The notes under the pieces: generated by a model
What the model was told of the DNA's origin: nothing
Seen by the model: the letters and a program-made list of their open reading frames with translations, nothing else
Databases searched by the model: none
Shown: positions 9,484 through 18,438 of the stretch, piece by piece
How positions within the stretch are numbered: position 1 is the first letter of the stretch
How the letters are laid out: each line of letters begins with the position of its first letter
Program-made: the position numbers and the translations under genes
Assembly (NCBI RefSeq): GCF_039541795.1
Contig: NZ_BAABGX010000001.1
Coordinates: 434,001-498,000, forward strand
DNA: 64,000 nucleotides
Direction: 5' to 3'
From: Nibribacter koreensis
GTDB lineage: Bacteria; Bacteroidota; Bacteroidia; Cytophagales; Hymenobacteraceae

Positions 9484-10938
9484 TTATAAATCCCAGAACA
9501 TTTTCTCTGCTAGGCCTTTGGTGACTTTGGCAACTTCTTCTGCGTTTCTGGCCCCTTCAGACTCTGGGTACAACACTCTCCTGATGAACTGACCGTTTAA
9601 GGCAGGGTTGTGGTTGGCTGGTAAGGCCATGCCCGGGTAAATAGCCGACGCATAATCATAGCGGCGCACGTCTACCCAAGCTTCTGGGTTTAAGTAAAGC
9701 GCAATGAGCTTCTCCTTCATGATAAGTGAAAGGGTAAGGTTCTCAGCGCCAACGGCCACCTGTGGGTTGTTAAGGTATTCGCTTTTGTTGGCTACGCCTA
9801 GTTTGTCCATGTGCGCGTTGATGCCGGCCAGGTAGGCGGCGTAGGCTTCGGGCGTGCTACCCACCGATGTTCTGGTGCCGCCGTTGGCGATAAAACGAGC
9901 CTCTGCTTCAATGAACTTCATCTCACTGAAAGTGACCATCAAAAGCGGTGAGTTGGGCTTGGCATACCAGGTGTTGGCCGTGATGTTGGTATTGCCGCCG
10001 GTGCCTAAGCCGTTTCTAAGACCCGCATAGTTGGCCGTGGACGTTCCCTTGTCCGCCAGGAAGGGCAAACGAGGGTCTACCAAGCCAGGGTAGGTGATGC
10101 CGTTCATTAGGTTGATAAGCGTAGAAGAAGGCGCCGTGATAAAATTACCAGTAGTTGTGCCAATGGCGATGTTCCGGTTCCAGGGATTCAGGTTCTTGTC
10201 ATTGTAAACCACCTGCATGTCCTCCAGGTTAGAAGAGATGCCATTTGCCAAATAGGTAAGCGCGTTGTTGGCCGCAGCTACGCCGTCCTTCTCTACTAAA
10301 TGAATGGCGTATCTGGCTTTCAAGGAATTAGCTGCTTTGATCCAACTTGAAATCTTTCCGCCGTAGATCAAGTCATCACCGCCCGGTCTCACCGTAGAGG
10401 TAGGCTTTTGCAACTCTACCAAGGCTTCATCCAACAACCGCTGAATGGTGGTGTAAATCTGCTCCTGACTGTCATAGGCGGGCGTCAATTCCAATGGGCC
10501 CTGAAAGGCCTGCGAGAAAGGAACGGCTCCCCAGGTGTCAGAAAGCAAACCCAGGTTTAAGGCCTGCAACACCTTGCCAATGCCCACATAGTGCGAGGAG
10601 CCCTCAGCGGCGGCTTGTTTCACCAGGACGTCTGCGTTGTTCAGACTGTTCAGGTAAAGGGTATTGAAGGCCGTGTTGGCGCGCACGTCAATGTGCTGGT
10701 CTGCCTGCTGAAAACCAGACGGATACGCCGCCAGTTGCTGGGCAAACATAGACGTGTAGATGGCCAGACTGTAATGACCCTCGGCGGTGGCCACGATGAT
10801 AGGCGACAGCAACGCGTCTGAGCTCACCGCCTTGGCGCGGTTGGGATCATCGTTCACGTCCAGGTAAGAGTCGCAGCTAGCCAGTGGCAGTAATGCCACT
10901 AGACCCAGCTGTATATATTTTTTTGTTAGTTGTAGCAT
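9484..10938 (-). CDS. SusD/RagB-type outer-membrane lipoprotein (SusD-like family 2)
   Basis: The surface lipoprotein that caps a SusC transporter and binds its ligand. MLQLTKKYIQLGLVALLPLASC gives a signal peptide with an LASC lipobox, followed by DSYLDVNDDPN, a hallmark of the SusD-like 2 group. The helix-rich body and the C-terminal YLNPEAWVDVRRYDYASAIYPG are also typical. An ATG at 10962 would extend the N-terminus by 8 residues and overlap the susC end; ATG 10938, 10 bases after the susC stop, starts directly at a normal signal peptide. Middle gene of a three-gene operon. The substrate cannot be read from sequence. Confidence 0.92.
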   Translation of the reverse strand: MLQLTKKYIQLGLVALLPLASCDSYLDVNDDPNRAKAVSSDALLSPIIVATAEGHYSLAIYTSMFAQQLAAYPSGFQQADQHIDVRANTAFNTLYLNSLNNADVLVKQAAAEGSSHYVGIGKVLQALNLGLLSDTWGAVPFSQAFQGPLELTPAYDSQEQIYTTIQRLLDEALVELQKPTSTVRPGGDDLIYGGKISSWIKAANSLKARYAIHLVEKDGVAAANNALTYLANGISSNLEDMQVVYNDKNLNPWNRNIAIGTTTGNFITAPSSTLINLMNGITYPGLVDPRLPFLADKGTSTANYAGLRNGLGTGGNTNITANTWYAKPNSPLLMVTFSEMKFIEAEARFIANGGTRTSVGSTPEAYAAYLAGINAHMDKLGVANKSEYLNNPQVAVGAENLTLSLIMKEKLIALYLNPEAWVDVRRYDYASAIYPGMALPANHNPALNGQFIRRVLYPESEGARNAEEVAKVTKGLAEKMFWDL

Positions 10939-10948
10939 GTTCAAACAA

Positions 10949-13900
10949 TTATAAGGTAACATTCAAACCAAACGTGTAGCTGCGTACTGCCGGAATACCA
11001 TAGCCCGTATAGCCCAGGGCGTTGCTGCCAGAACCGTACGTAGGCGTCTCTGGGTCAAAGCCCTCAAATGGCGTCAGTAAGAATAGGTTGGTTCCTGTTA
11101 AGCTAAACCGAACGCTCTTGAAAGGAGTTCTACCCGTCAGGCTGGTTGGCAAAGTATAGGCCAATTGGGCGTTTCTCAGGCGTACCCAAGATGCGTCCTG
11201 CAACAGTACGTCTGCGGCGTCATTGAACCCACCAGAGTTGCGGTAGAAACCTTCCTCTAGAATCACTGGAATGGTGTTTGGCTCTCCGGCGGCGTTCACG
11301 CCGTTAAAGATAATTTGCTGGTAGCGGTTTTCGGTTCTGATGTCAATTCCGTTTCTAATGCGGTTACGCATGGACACGTCGTACACATCGCCGCCTTGTC
11401 TTATTTCTAGCAAAGCAGACAAACTCAAGCCTTTCCAGGTGATGGTGTTGGTGATGCCGCCCTGCCAGTCAGGTAAGGCATTACCCACTTTTACCAGCGC
11501 TGTGGCTGGGGTTAGTGTAGGGAAGCCGTTGGCGCCAATAAGCAATCTTCCTTGCGCGTCACGTTGGTAAACGCGGCCGTACAAGTCGCCGGCAGAACCG
11601 CCCACCACTAGTTTGTTCATGATGCGGTCATCCTGGAAAATAATCTCAGGCACGGCTGGCGTGATGGATTTTACTTCGCTCTCATTGGTTGACCAGTTCA
11701 GGACTACGTCCCAGTTAAAGTTGCTAGTTCTCACAGGCGTACCGGTAATCAATAACTCCACCCCTGTATTCTGGATTTCTCCGGCATTGGTGGTGTAGTT
11801 GGTAATACCTGACGTCACGCTGGTAGGCACCGGAATGATCTGGTCTTTGGAGTTGGAACGGTAGTACGTTGCGTCAATAATCAGGCGGCTTGCCAGGAAG
11901 TGCAACTCAGACCCAAACTCTATAGAGGTGGTTTTCTCTGGTCTCAGCTCTGGGTCACCCAAGGTAGTGCTTACCACAAAACCGTTTCTGTTGCCAAACG
12001 GGAAGCCGTTGGCCGCCCCAAAATAGGTGCCTACGCGGTACGGCTGGGTGTCCTTACCTACCTTCGCCCAAGAGGCACGCACCTTTCCAAAGTTAAAAAT
12101 GCGGTTGTCAGACAAAGCCAAAGGTTCTGAGAACACAAAGCTGGTGCTCACGGAAGGGTAGAAGAACGAACGGTTCTTTTTAGGTAGGGTAGAGGTCCAG
12201 TCATTACGGCCGGTCACGTTCAAGAACAGGTAGTTTTTGTAGTCTACCTTAGCGTCAAAGAAAGCGCCAATGAGGCGGCGGTCACTGATGGCGTTGCTGG
12301 TGAACACGTTGGCCGTGTTAGACAGGTGATAGAACAAAGGCACGGTAAAACGCTCCCCGCGGGTGTTCAAGATGTCTGAATACTGGCCTTCTACAGAGTT
12401 ACCAATCATTAAGGAGGCGTTAATGTCCTCAGTGAACGAATGCTCTGCGGTCAAGAAGGCGTTTGAGGTAATCTCACGGTAGTTTACGCGCTCCTCTACC
12501 AGGAATCCACCGGTACCAGCGGCAATGTCAAGCGTAGGAGCGCCCTGGAAGATAGGACCCGGCACCAGGCGGTTGCGGTTGTCACTGTACACGTCAGCAC
12601 CTATTTTGTAGTTAAAGCGCAACCATGGCTTAAAGTCATAGTTAAAGCCCACGTTCCCAATCACGCGGTTCACGTCATCTTTCAAGGTGCTGTTTTCTGC
12701 CAGATACCGCGGGTTGTCAATGACGCCCGGTGAGTACACCTTCATGGTGCCGTCTGGGTTGAGGTAGTCGTTCACGTCAAACGTGGTGGTGTGGTAGTTG
12801 AGCGCCGACATGATGCCCTTGTCACCCGAGGCTGCTTTGTTACCACCAGACTGGCTGTAACTCACGGTACCGTTCACGGCAAACTTCTCAGAGAAATTGA
12901 CGTTTCCGCCCAGTTTCACGGTAGTGCGCGCCCAGTCAGAATTAGGAACTATGCCTTCTTGGTTATAATGAGAAAGCGAGGTATGAAAGGTAGCCTTCTC
13001 ATTGCCCCCAGAGATGCTCACGTTGTTGTCAAAGCGGGTCCCCGTCTGAAAGAAGTCTTTAAAGTTGTCATACACCACGTCGTCACCGGCCACGGGCGGT
13101 CCGAAGGTCTGGAAACGGTTAGGAGCCCCGGTAGAGGTAGTACGCAGACGGCCGCTCAAGCCTTCGCGGTAGCGGGTCTGTACCTCTGGGGTCTTGTTGA
13201 TGTTGTCAATCCCGAAATTAGAAGACAAGGTCACGGTAGTAGCTCCGGCTCTGCCTTTTTTGGTGGTGATGATGATGGCTCCGTTGGCGGCGCGCAAACC
13301 ATACAAGGCTGTAGCGGCAGCACCTTTGAGAACAGTCATGCTTTCTACGTCCTCGGGGTTGATGTCGGCGGCGCGGTTGGTGAAGGCAAACTGCTCGGCG
13401 CTGTTTACGGCATTAGAGCCGGCACTGGGCAGTTGGTTACCGGCAATGGTCTCATTGGAGATGGCAATCCCGTCAATTACAAACAAAGGTTGGTTGTTGG
13501 CACCTGGTGAAAGTGAGTTGATGCCCCTAATCTGAATTCTGGAACCAGCCCCTGGCGTACCGCCTGAGCCCAACACCTGCACCCCGGCCACGCGGCCTTG
13601 CAAAGAGTTGACCACGTTGGGGTTCTGGGTTTGCGCAATCTGAGCGGCGCCTACTTCCTGCACAGAGTACCCCAAGGTCCGTTTCTCCTGCTCCCTTCCA
13701 AAGGCGGTGACCACTACCTCTTGCAGGGCTTGCACATCGGCTTTTAAGGAAATGTTGAGAGAAGTTCTACCGTTCACGGCCACTTCTTGCGTGGTGTAGC
13801 CAATAAAGGAGATCACCAAGGTAGCGTTAGGCGAGGGAATGGAGAGCGTGTAATTGCCGTCAACGTCTGTGTTGGTGCCGTTGGTAGTGCCTTTCACTAC

Positions 13901-14035
13901 TACACTGGCCCCTATGACGGGCGTACCGTCTGCGGCAGAGAGCACCCGTCCGCTGACTTTCTGGTCTTGGGCCGCCAAGTCTTCCATCCTGCACAGTATA
14001 CAGAGGAGGATTAGCAAAAAGTAGATTTTCTTCAT
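10949..14035 (-). CDS. SusC/RagA-type TonB-dependent outer-membrane transporter
   Basis: A 1028-residue TonB-linked transporter for a large nutrient. After a signal peptide comes a carboxypeptidase-regulatory-like beta-sandwich (about 27-108: VSGRVLSAADGTPVIGASVV ... ISFIGYTTQEVAV), then the plug with VVVTAFGREQEKRTLGYSV, VQVLGSGGTPGAGSRIQIRG and the SusC/RagA signature VESMTVLKGAAATALYG, and a long barrel ending in FGLNVTL, with a terminal hydrophobic residue. Imports with the SusD partner using TonB and the proton gradient. First gene of the operon. No glycosidase, sulfatase or regulator of the SusR/ECF type lies next to it, so the ligand may not be a polysaccharide. Confidence 0.96.
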   Translation of the reverse strand: MKKIYFLLILLCILCRMEDLAAQDQKVSGRVLSAADGTPVIGASVVVKGTTNGTNTDVDGNYTLSIPSPNATLVISFIGYTTQEVAVNGRTSLNISLKADVQALQEVVVTAFGREQEKRTLGYSVQEVGAAQIAQTQNPNVVNSLQGRVAGVQVLGSGGTPGAGSRIQIRGINSLSPGANNQPLFVIDGIAISNETIAGNQLPSAGSNAVNSAEQFAFTNRAADINPEDVESMTVLKGAAATALYGLRAANGAIIITTKKGRAGATTVTLSSNFGIDNINKTPEVQTRYREGLSGRLRTTSTGAPNRFQTFGPPVAGDDVVYDNFKDFFQTGTRFDNNVSISGGNEKATFHTSLSHYNQEGIVPNSDWARTTVKLGGNVNFSEKFAVNGTVSYSQSGGNKAASGDKGIMSALNYHTTTFDVNDYLNPDGTMKVYSPGVIDNPRYLAENSTLKDDVNRVIGNVGFNYDFKPWLRFNYKIGADVYSDNRNRLVPGPIFQGAPTLDIAAGTGGFLVEERVNYREITSNAFLTAEHSFTEDINASLMIGNSVEGQYSDILNTRGERFTVPLFYHLSNTANVFTSNAISDRRLIGAFFDAKVDYKNYLFLNVTGRNDWTSTLPKKNRSFFYPSVSTSFVFSEPLALSDNRIFNFGKVRASWAKVGKDTQPYRVGTYFGAANGFPFGNRNGFVVSTTLGDPELRPEKTTSIEFGSELHFLASRLIIDATYYRSNSKDQIIPVPTSVTSGITNYTTNAGEIQNTGVELLITGTPVRTSNFNWDVVLNWSTNESEVKSITPAVPEIIFQDDRIMNKLVVGGSAGDLYGRVYQRDAQGRLLIGANGFPTLTPATALVKVGNALPDWQGGITNTITWKGLSLSALLEIRQGGDVYDVSMRNRIRNGIDIRTENRYQQIIFNGVNAAGEPNTIPVILEEGFYRNSGGFNDAADVLLQDASWVRLRNAQLAYTLPTSLTGRTPFKSVRFSLTGTNLFLLTPFEGFDPETPTYGSGSNALGYTGYGIPAVRSYTFGLNVTL

Positions 14036-14261
14036 GCAATTTTTGGTTAAGGGGAAATAAAATTGTTGAGAAAGCTGTTAGTTTATGGCTTTAATGTAAG
14101 AATTTAGAATGCCTTTTACTAGAAACTCGCAGATAAGAAAACTAAAATTTGCCAGCTACATAGCCAGTGCGCAAGGGTAGGCTAAGAAGGGCATAAAAAT
14201 GAACATGCCGGCTTAGTCTCATTTAAAGAAACACAACGCTTATGCACCCTATCACTATTTC

Positions 14262-14299
14262 TGTTTTTGGCCTGATTTGGTCAAAACAGACCAAAAACG
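14262..14299. repeat. Intergenic palindrome, copy 4, directly before a start codon
   Basis: Arms TGTTTTTGGCCTGATTTGG and its partial complement ending ACCAAAAACG, ending 5 bases before ATG 14305. It is the only copy in the window that lies in a 5' leader this close to a start codon. Confidence 0.85.
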
Positions 14300-14304
14300 C
14301 ACCC

Positions 14305-15306
14305 ATGTCCAAAAATCCCACCCCAGACCAATACCTGCTCAACCCTAGCCTGCCTGTCATTAGAGAGAACTGGTCCGGTAACGGGTTTTACAAAGGCCGC
14401 TTCTTAAATGAGTTCAGGCCCGGTGACCATTCTCTCAAGAAGGTACTCAAATGGGTAACCCAGCCTAATCCCCAGAAGCAAGAAAAAAAACAGGACACCT
14501 GGACGCCGGCCCTTCATGACCCCAAAAAATTTTTGCAAGGAAACCAGGACGGCATGATCTGGCTGGGCCATGCCACCTTCTTTATCCGGTTATCTGGCGT
14601 GACCTTTATGACAGACCCTGTCTTCTTTGGCGGACCCATGATGAAGCGAAAGACCGAACTACCCGTACACGTGAAAGACTTGCCAAAGGTAGATTACGTG
14701 CTGCTGTCCCACGGCCATTATGACCACTGTGACAAGAAGAGCCTGAAACAGTTGAGAAAACATTCTGCGTTTGAGTTGCTCTGTCCTTTCCATTTAAGCA
14801 AAGTTGTACAGAAGTGGCTGCCCCATACTAAAATACAAGAAGCAGGCTGGTACCAGCAGTTTAATTTGCCCGTCGCACCTAAGGTGTTTTTACTGTCAGC
14901 TTTTCATTGGCACAAGCGTGGCTTGCTGGATGAAGACACCTGCCTCTGGGGAAGCTTCATGCTGCAGGGGCCTTCGCATACGCTCTACTTTGGGGCAGAT
15001 TCTGGGTATGAGCGGCATTTCAAGGAAGTGCAGAAACTGTTCCCAAACATTGACACCGCCATACTGGGCGTGGGTGCGTATAGTCCCAACTTTATGATGC
15101 GCGACAGCCACACCAACCCAGAGGAAGCTGTACAGGCCTTTCATGACCTGGGCGCCAGACAAATGGTGCCCATGCACTACGGCACCTTTGACCTCTCAGA
15201 TGAGCCCAGCAGTGAACCGGTGAACAAGCTAAAATCCCTTGAAAAGTCTGGCGCCTTAAAAGGAGAGTTGCGCATTTTAGGCTTGGGTGAACCCTTGTTT
15301 TTTTAA
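14305..15306 (+). CDS. MBL-fold hydrolase, NAPE-PLD/UlaG-like
   Basis: A metallo-beta-lactamase-fold hydrolase of 333 residues. WLGHATFFIRLSGVTFMTDPVF is the opening of the fold and LLSHGHYDHCD is the HxHxDH metal motif; later ligands sit in YFGADSGY and MPMHYGTFDL. This layout matches the group that includes N-acyl phosphatidylethanolamine phospholipase D-like and UlaG-like enzymes; the substrate is unknown. An ATG at 14242 would make the palindrome encode part of the protein; starting at 14305 (MSKNPTPDQYLLNPSLP) keeps the repeat non-coding, as elsewhere. Confidence 0.85.
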   Translation: MSKNPTPDQYLLNPSLPVIRENWSGNGFYKGRFLNEFRPGDHSLKKVLKWVTQPNPQKQEKKQDTWTPALHDPKKFLQGNQDGMIWLGHATFFIRLSGVTFMTDPVFFGGPMMKRKTELPVHVKDLPKVDYVLLSHGHYDHCDKKSLKQLRKHSAFELLCPFHLSKVVQKWLPHTKIQEAGWYQQFNLPVAPKVFLLSAFHWHKRGLLDEDTCLWGSFMLQGPSHTLYFGADSGYERHFKEVQKLFPNIDTAILGVGAYSPNFMMRDSHTNPEEAVQAFHDLGARQMVPMHYGTFDLSDEPSSEPVNKLKSLEKSGALKGELRILGLGEPLFF

Positions 15307-15321
15307 ATAGGTAACTACGCT

Positions 15322-15360
15322 CATTTTTGGCTTGTTTTCCAAGAAATAGGCCAAAAACGG
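15322..15360. repeat. Intergenic palindrome, copy 5
   Basis: Begins 15 bases after the MBL hydrolase stop. CATTTTTGGCTTGTTTTCC paired with a right arm ending GGCCAAAAACGG; several mismatches near the centre. Confidence 0.85.
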
Positions 15361-15477
15361 AAGTAACTCTGCTGCCAGTCAAAAGGAGATTTGCCAAGGT
15401 TCTCAACTCCACTCTTTGACCCAAGCCCATTGTTTTGCGTATGAATGGTTATCCGTTTCACTTAAACCACTAGGATT

Positions 15478-15711
15478 ATGGCGAATGAACTGAATAAGAA
15501 CCGTGATGACCGCAAGGATAAATTAGGCAACCCTAGCTCAGAGACAAAAGGCGATGCCATGAAAAATAGAGTAGTACAACCAGATGCTTCTTCAGATGAA
15601 CGGCACACCAAAGACATGCCGGGTGTCCCTAACCAACAAGGCGGAAGCAGAGGCGCTAGAAGCGTAGACGATGGCGGCCAGAGCACAGGTAGCTCAGCCG
15701 GAAGTCACTAA
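15478..15711 (+). CDS. Small hydrophilic disordered protein
   Basis: A 77-residue protein with no hydrophobic segment, rich in D, K, S, G and N (MANELNKNRDDRKDKLGNPS ... QQGGSRGARSVDDGGQSTGS). It looks intrinsically disordered, in the way of small stress or desiccation proteins, but I do not recognise a family. Support for it being real: a clear ATG, a free-standing position between two genes on the same strand, and a biased composition that is consistent along its length. Function not assigned. Confidence 0.6.
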   Translation: MANELNKNRDDRKDKLGNPSSETKGDAMKNRVVQPDASSDERHTKDMPGVPNQQGGSRGARSVDDGGQSTGSSAGSH

Positions 15712-15852
15712 GGTTGGTAACCACCTTGCCCAAACGCCTCGTTTGCAACTTGCAGACGGGGCGTTTGCGGTTTAAATAGGTCTTGTGACCGAATTGCCAA
15801 AGTAGCATGATAAGGCCAGTGTGCGTACTTTGCAGCAAAAACCACCCGTAAC

Positions 15853-16248
15853 ATGCAAGACCTGTTCCAGCTAGGAGACCAAAAGACGTATATGAAAGCG
15901 GTAACATCGGCAGACTTTGCGCAATTTGAGGCAGGTTTAGTGCACCCGGTCTGCTCTACGTTCGCCTTGGGCCAAGCCATGGAATGGGCCAGCCGCCTGT
16001 TTGTGCTGGAGATGAAAGACGCAGACGAGGAAGGCATAGGCACCATGTTGCACATAGACCATCAAGGCCCGGCCTTTGCCGGCGAAACCTTGCAGGTGGT
16101 GGCCACTTATAAAAACCTGACCGGCAACGCACTGCTCTGTGATATTTCCGTACACGCAGGAGAACGCTTGGTGGCCACCGGCCAAACCGGCCAGAAGATT
16201 TTGAAAAAAGAGAAGTTACACCGACTTTTGACGAACAAACCCCAGTAG
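15853..16248 (+). CDS. Hotdog-fold thioesterase, FlK-like
   Basis: A 131-residue single hotdog domain resembling fluoroacetyl-CoA thioesterase (FlK) and its relatives. The family's Thr-Glu-His set appears present: HPVCSTFALGQAMEWASRLF supplies Thr and Glu and GTMLHIDHQGPAFAGETL supplies His. These enzymes hydrolyse short acyl-CoA esters; in a general heterotroph the natural substrate is unknown. Its TAG stop is followed immediately by the smpB ATG, so the two genes are probably co-transcribed. Confidence 0.8.
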   Translation: MQDLFQLGDQKTYMKAVTSADFAQFEAGLVHPVCSTFALGQAMEWASRLFVLEMKDADEEGIGTMLHIDHQGPAFAGETLQVVATYKNLTGNALLCDISVHAGERLVATGQTGQKILKKEKLHRLLTNKPQ

Positions 16249-16722
16249 ATGGCGAAAGGAAAAGAGAAAGACAGACTGCAGAAAACGGTGAGCATTGTCA
16301 ACCGGAGGGCGAGCTATGAGTATTCCTTCATAGTGAAGTACACGGCGGGCATCATGCTCAAGGGCACTGAGATCAAATCCATCCGGGAGGGCAACGTGAA
16401 CCTGACCGATGGCTACTGCACTTTTCATGGCCTGGAGCTTATTCTGCACCAGGTCACCATTGCCAAATACACAGAGGGTACGCATTACAACCATGAGCCC
16501 ACCCGGGACCGCAAACTGCTCTTAAACAAGCGCGAACTCAAGCAGCTCAAGGAGAAGGCGCAGGAGCAAGGCGTCACCATCATTCCCTTGCGCCTGTTCA
16601 TTAGTGAGCGCGGCTTCGCCAAGGTAGAGATTGCCCTGGCCAAGGGTAAAAAACTCTTTGACAAACGGGATGACATCAAAGAACGTGACATCAAGCGCGA
16701 AATGGCCCGCGAACGCTATTAG
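16249..16722 (+). CDS. smpB: SsrA-binding protein SmpB
   Basis: SmpB binds tmRNA and brings it to stalled ribosomes for trans-translation. The sequence has the usual markers: IVNRRASYEYSF, AGIMLKGTEIKSIREGNVNL, GTHYNHEPTRDRKLLLNK and the basic C-terminal tail KKLFDKRDDIKERDIKREMA. At 157 residues it is a normal length. No gap separates it from the thioesterase gene. No tmRNA gene was found in this window. Confidence 0.97.
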   Translation: MAKGKEKDRLQKTVSIVNRRASYEYSFIVKYTAGIMLKGTEIKSIREGNVNLTDGYCTFHGLELILHQVTIAKYTEGTHYNHEPTRDRKLLLNKRELKQLKEKAQEQGVTIIPLRLFISERGFAKVEIALAKGKKLFDKRDDIKERDIKREMARERY

Positions 16723-16735
16723 CGCCAAAGGCGTC

Positions 16736-16843
16736 AATTAAAAATTAAGAATTAGAAATTAGAAATTGCCAACGCCTCTAATTGTTCTAATCCTTACAGG
16801 GCACAGCCCCATTTCTAATTTCTAATTTTGAATTTCTAATTAA
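16736..16843. repeat. Inverted pair of ATTAGAA tandem tracts
   Basis: Left tract 16736-16767 is built from AATTAGAAATTAGAA-like units; right tract 16811-16842 from ATTTCTAATTTCTAA units. The two are reverse complements over about 31 bases with about 3 mismatches, around a 43-base centre. It fills the space between smpB and the next gene. Confidence 0.75.
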
Positions 16844-16848
16844 CATAA

Positions 16849-17625
16849 GTGAACGTCGGGATTTGTAAGCTGAGTTTGGTGCCGGTGAGAAGAGAGCCAG
16901 CCGATAGGAGTGAGCAGTTAACGCAGCTTATCTTCGGGGAGTGCTATGAGGTGCTGCAGACCCAGGACAAGTGGCTACAGATTAGAACCGTGGCCGACGA
17001 CTACCAAGGCTGGATAGATTACAAACAGCACACGCCCGTGTCAGATGCCTATTACCAGGAATGGGCCACCATAGAGCATCCGCGGTCCATGGACATAGTG
17101 CAGACCGTGAGTGGTGCCGATGTGGTCATTCCCATTATGGTGGGCAGTCGGCTTCCGTTCTTTGATGGCATAAACATTAGGGTAGGCGAGGAGAAGATGG
17201 TCTACAACGGCCGCGCCACCAATCCGTCTTTGCCCTACCGCGAGAACTTCCTGCAGAAAATGGCCCTGCTGTTTCTGAAAGCACCCTATGTCTGGGGCGG
17301 TAAATCGGTGTTCGGGCTGGATTGTTCTGGCTTTGTACAACAAGTGTACGGTCTTTGCGGGCATTCCCTGTTACGCGACGCCTACCAGCAGGTGGTGCAC
17401 GGCCAAGAGGTTCATTTTGTGACCCAGACCCGTCCCGGCGACGTGGCTTTCTTTGACAATGAAGAAGGCCGCATTGTGCACGTGGGCATTGTGCTGGAAG
17501 ACCAGCAGATCATCCATGCCTCTGGTGAGGTGCGCATAGACCAGCTAGACCACCACGGCATCTACAACCGCGAGCTTAAGCGCTACACCCACAAATTACG
17601 CATCATTAAGCGAATTCTTTCCTAA
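16849..17625 (+). CDS. NlpC/P60 (C40) peptidase with N-terminal SH3-like domain
   Basis: A cell-wall peptidase of 258 residues resembling YkfC-type gamma-D-Glu/L-diamino-acid endopeptidases. Residues about 1-65 form an SH3-like region (PVRREPADRSEQLTQLIFGE, DYQGWIDY). The C-terminal NlpC/P60 domain has the catalytic Cys in FGLDCSGFVQQVYG (C159), the His in RIVHVGIVL and a following IIHASG. No signal peptide is evident, so it may recycle muropeptides in the cytoplasm. The start is GTG 16849, because no suitable ATG precedes the SH3 region. Confidence 0.87.
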   Translation: MNVGICKLSLVPVRREPADRSEQLTQLIFGECYEVLQTQDKWLQIRTVADDYQGWIDYKQHTPVSDAYYQEWATIEHPRSMDIVQTVSGADVVIPIMVGSRLPFFDGINIRVGEEKMVYNGRATNPSLPYRENFLQKMALLFLKAPYVWGGKSVFGLDCSGFVQQVYGLCGHSLLRDAYQQVVHGQEVHFVTQTRPGDVAFFDNEEGRIVHVGIVLEDQQIIHASGEVRIDQLDHHGIYNRELKRYTHKLRIIKRILS

Positions 17626-17886
17626 GAACAGGCCAAACGGTGTAACTCAAAATAAGTATATTCAGTTTTTAAGTATCTGGAAGTTTCTGTGTATCTTCCT
17701 GTTAGAGTTTGTTTAAACTTTGATTTTGAAAGCGAGAAATGGAAGCGGAAGGTTCTGGCGAAGCCATTTTTGAGCAGCGTAGCCAAGCTACGGTGTGAGG
17801 AAATGACGAGGCCAGGTTCTTTTGACTCCATTTAGTAGCGCAAAAGACAAGGTTAAACATGCTCTCAACTTTTAGCTGGATGTCTT

Positions 17887-18396
17887 ATGAACGGAAAAGT
17901 CCTCTTGCTGAATCAAGATTATTCAGCCATTGCCGTGTGCAGTATTCCCAAAGCCTTCGTGCTTTTATGCCTGGAGAAGGCCGAAATGATTGCCCAGGAC
18001 CAGCTAAACGGGTACCATACCGTGCGCACGTTTTATCCCTTGCCTCAGGTTATCAGGTTGCAACACTATGTGCGCGTACCCTACAAAGGCATCTCCTTAA
18101 CCCGCCAGAATGTGATGCGCCGCGACCGCCATTGCTGTCAATACTGTGGCTCCACCAGAAATTTAACCTTAGACCATCTGGTGCCTCGTTCCCGGGGCGG
18201 TGAGACTTCTTGGTACAATTTGATCACGGCTTGCTCCAGGTGCAACTCTCTCAAAGGGGATAGGACACCAGAAGAAGTGTCCATGAAGCCCGCCAGCAAA
18301 CCGCATAAGCCATCTCTGGTTTCCTTCCTACGCAATAGTATTCAGGAGATGGATCACGTCTGGTTGCCGTATCTGGGAGAGCGAGTGCGGGCATGA
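17887..18396 (+). CDS. HNH endonuclease-domain protein
   Basis: A 169-residue protein with a complete HNH module: two CxxC zinc pairs (C84/C87 in HCCQYCG, C116/C119 in ACSRCN) around LTLDHLVPRSRGG, with Asn111 in the expected place. The N-terminal half (KVLLLNQDYSAIAVCSIPKA) matches the common chromosomal HNH family found in Bacteroidota and cyanobacteria. The fold implies metal-dependent DNA cleavage, but the cellular role of this family is not settled. It stands alone, outside any obvious mobile element. Confidence 0.88.
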   Translation: MNGKVLLLNQDYSAIAVCSIPKAFVLLCLEKAEMIAQDQLNGYHTVRTFYPLPQVIRLQHYVRVPYKGISLTRQNVMRRDRHCCQYCGSTRNLTLDHLVPRSRGGETSWYNLITACSRCNSLKGDRTPEEVSMKPASKPHKPSLVSFLRNSIQEMDHVWLPYLGERVRA

Positions 18397-18438
18397 ATTT
18401 TAACTGTATCTTAGGCTTTCATTACAATTCCACTTCTT

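Noticed and set aside
17622..17831. A 69-residue reverse-strand frame in the gap before the HNH gene
   Set aside because: No start context, promoter or resemblance; the gap also holds a decayed half-palindrome (17611-17640).
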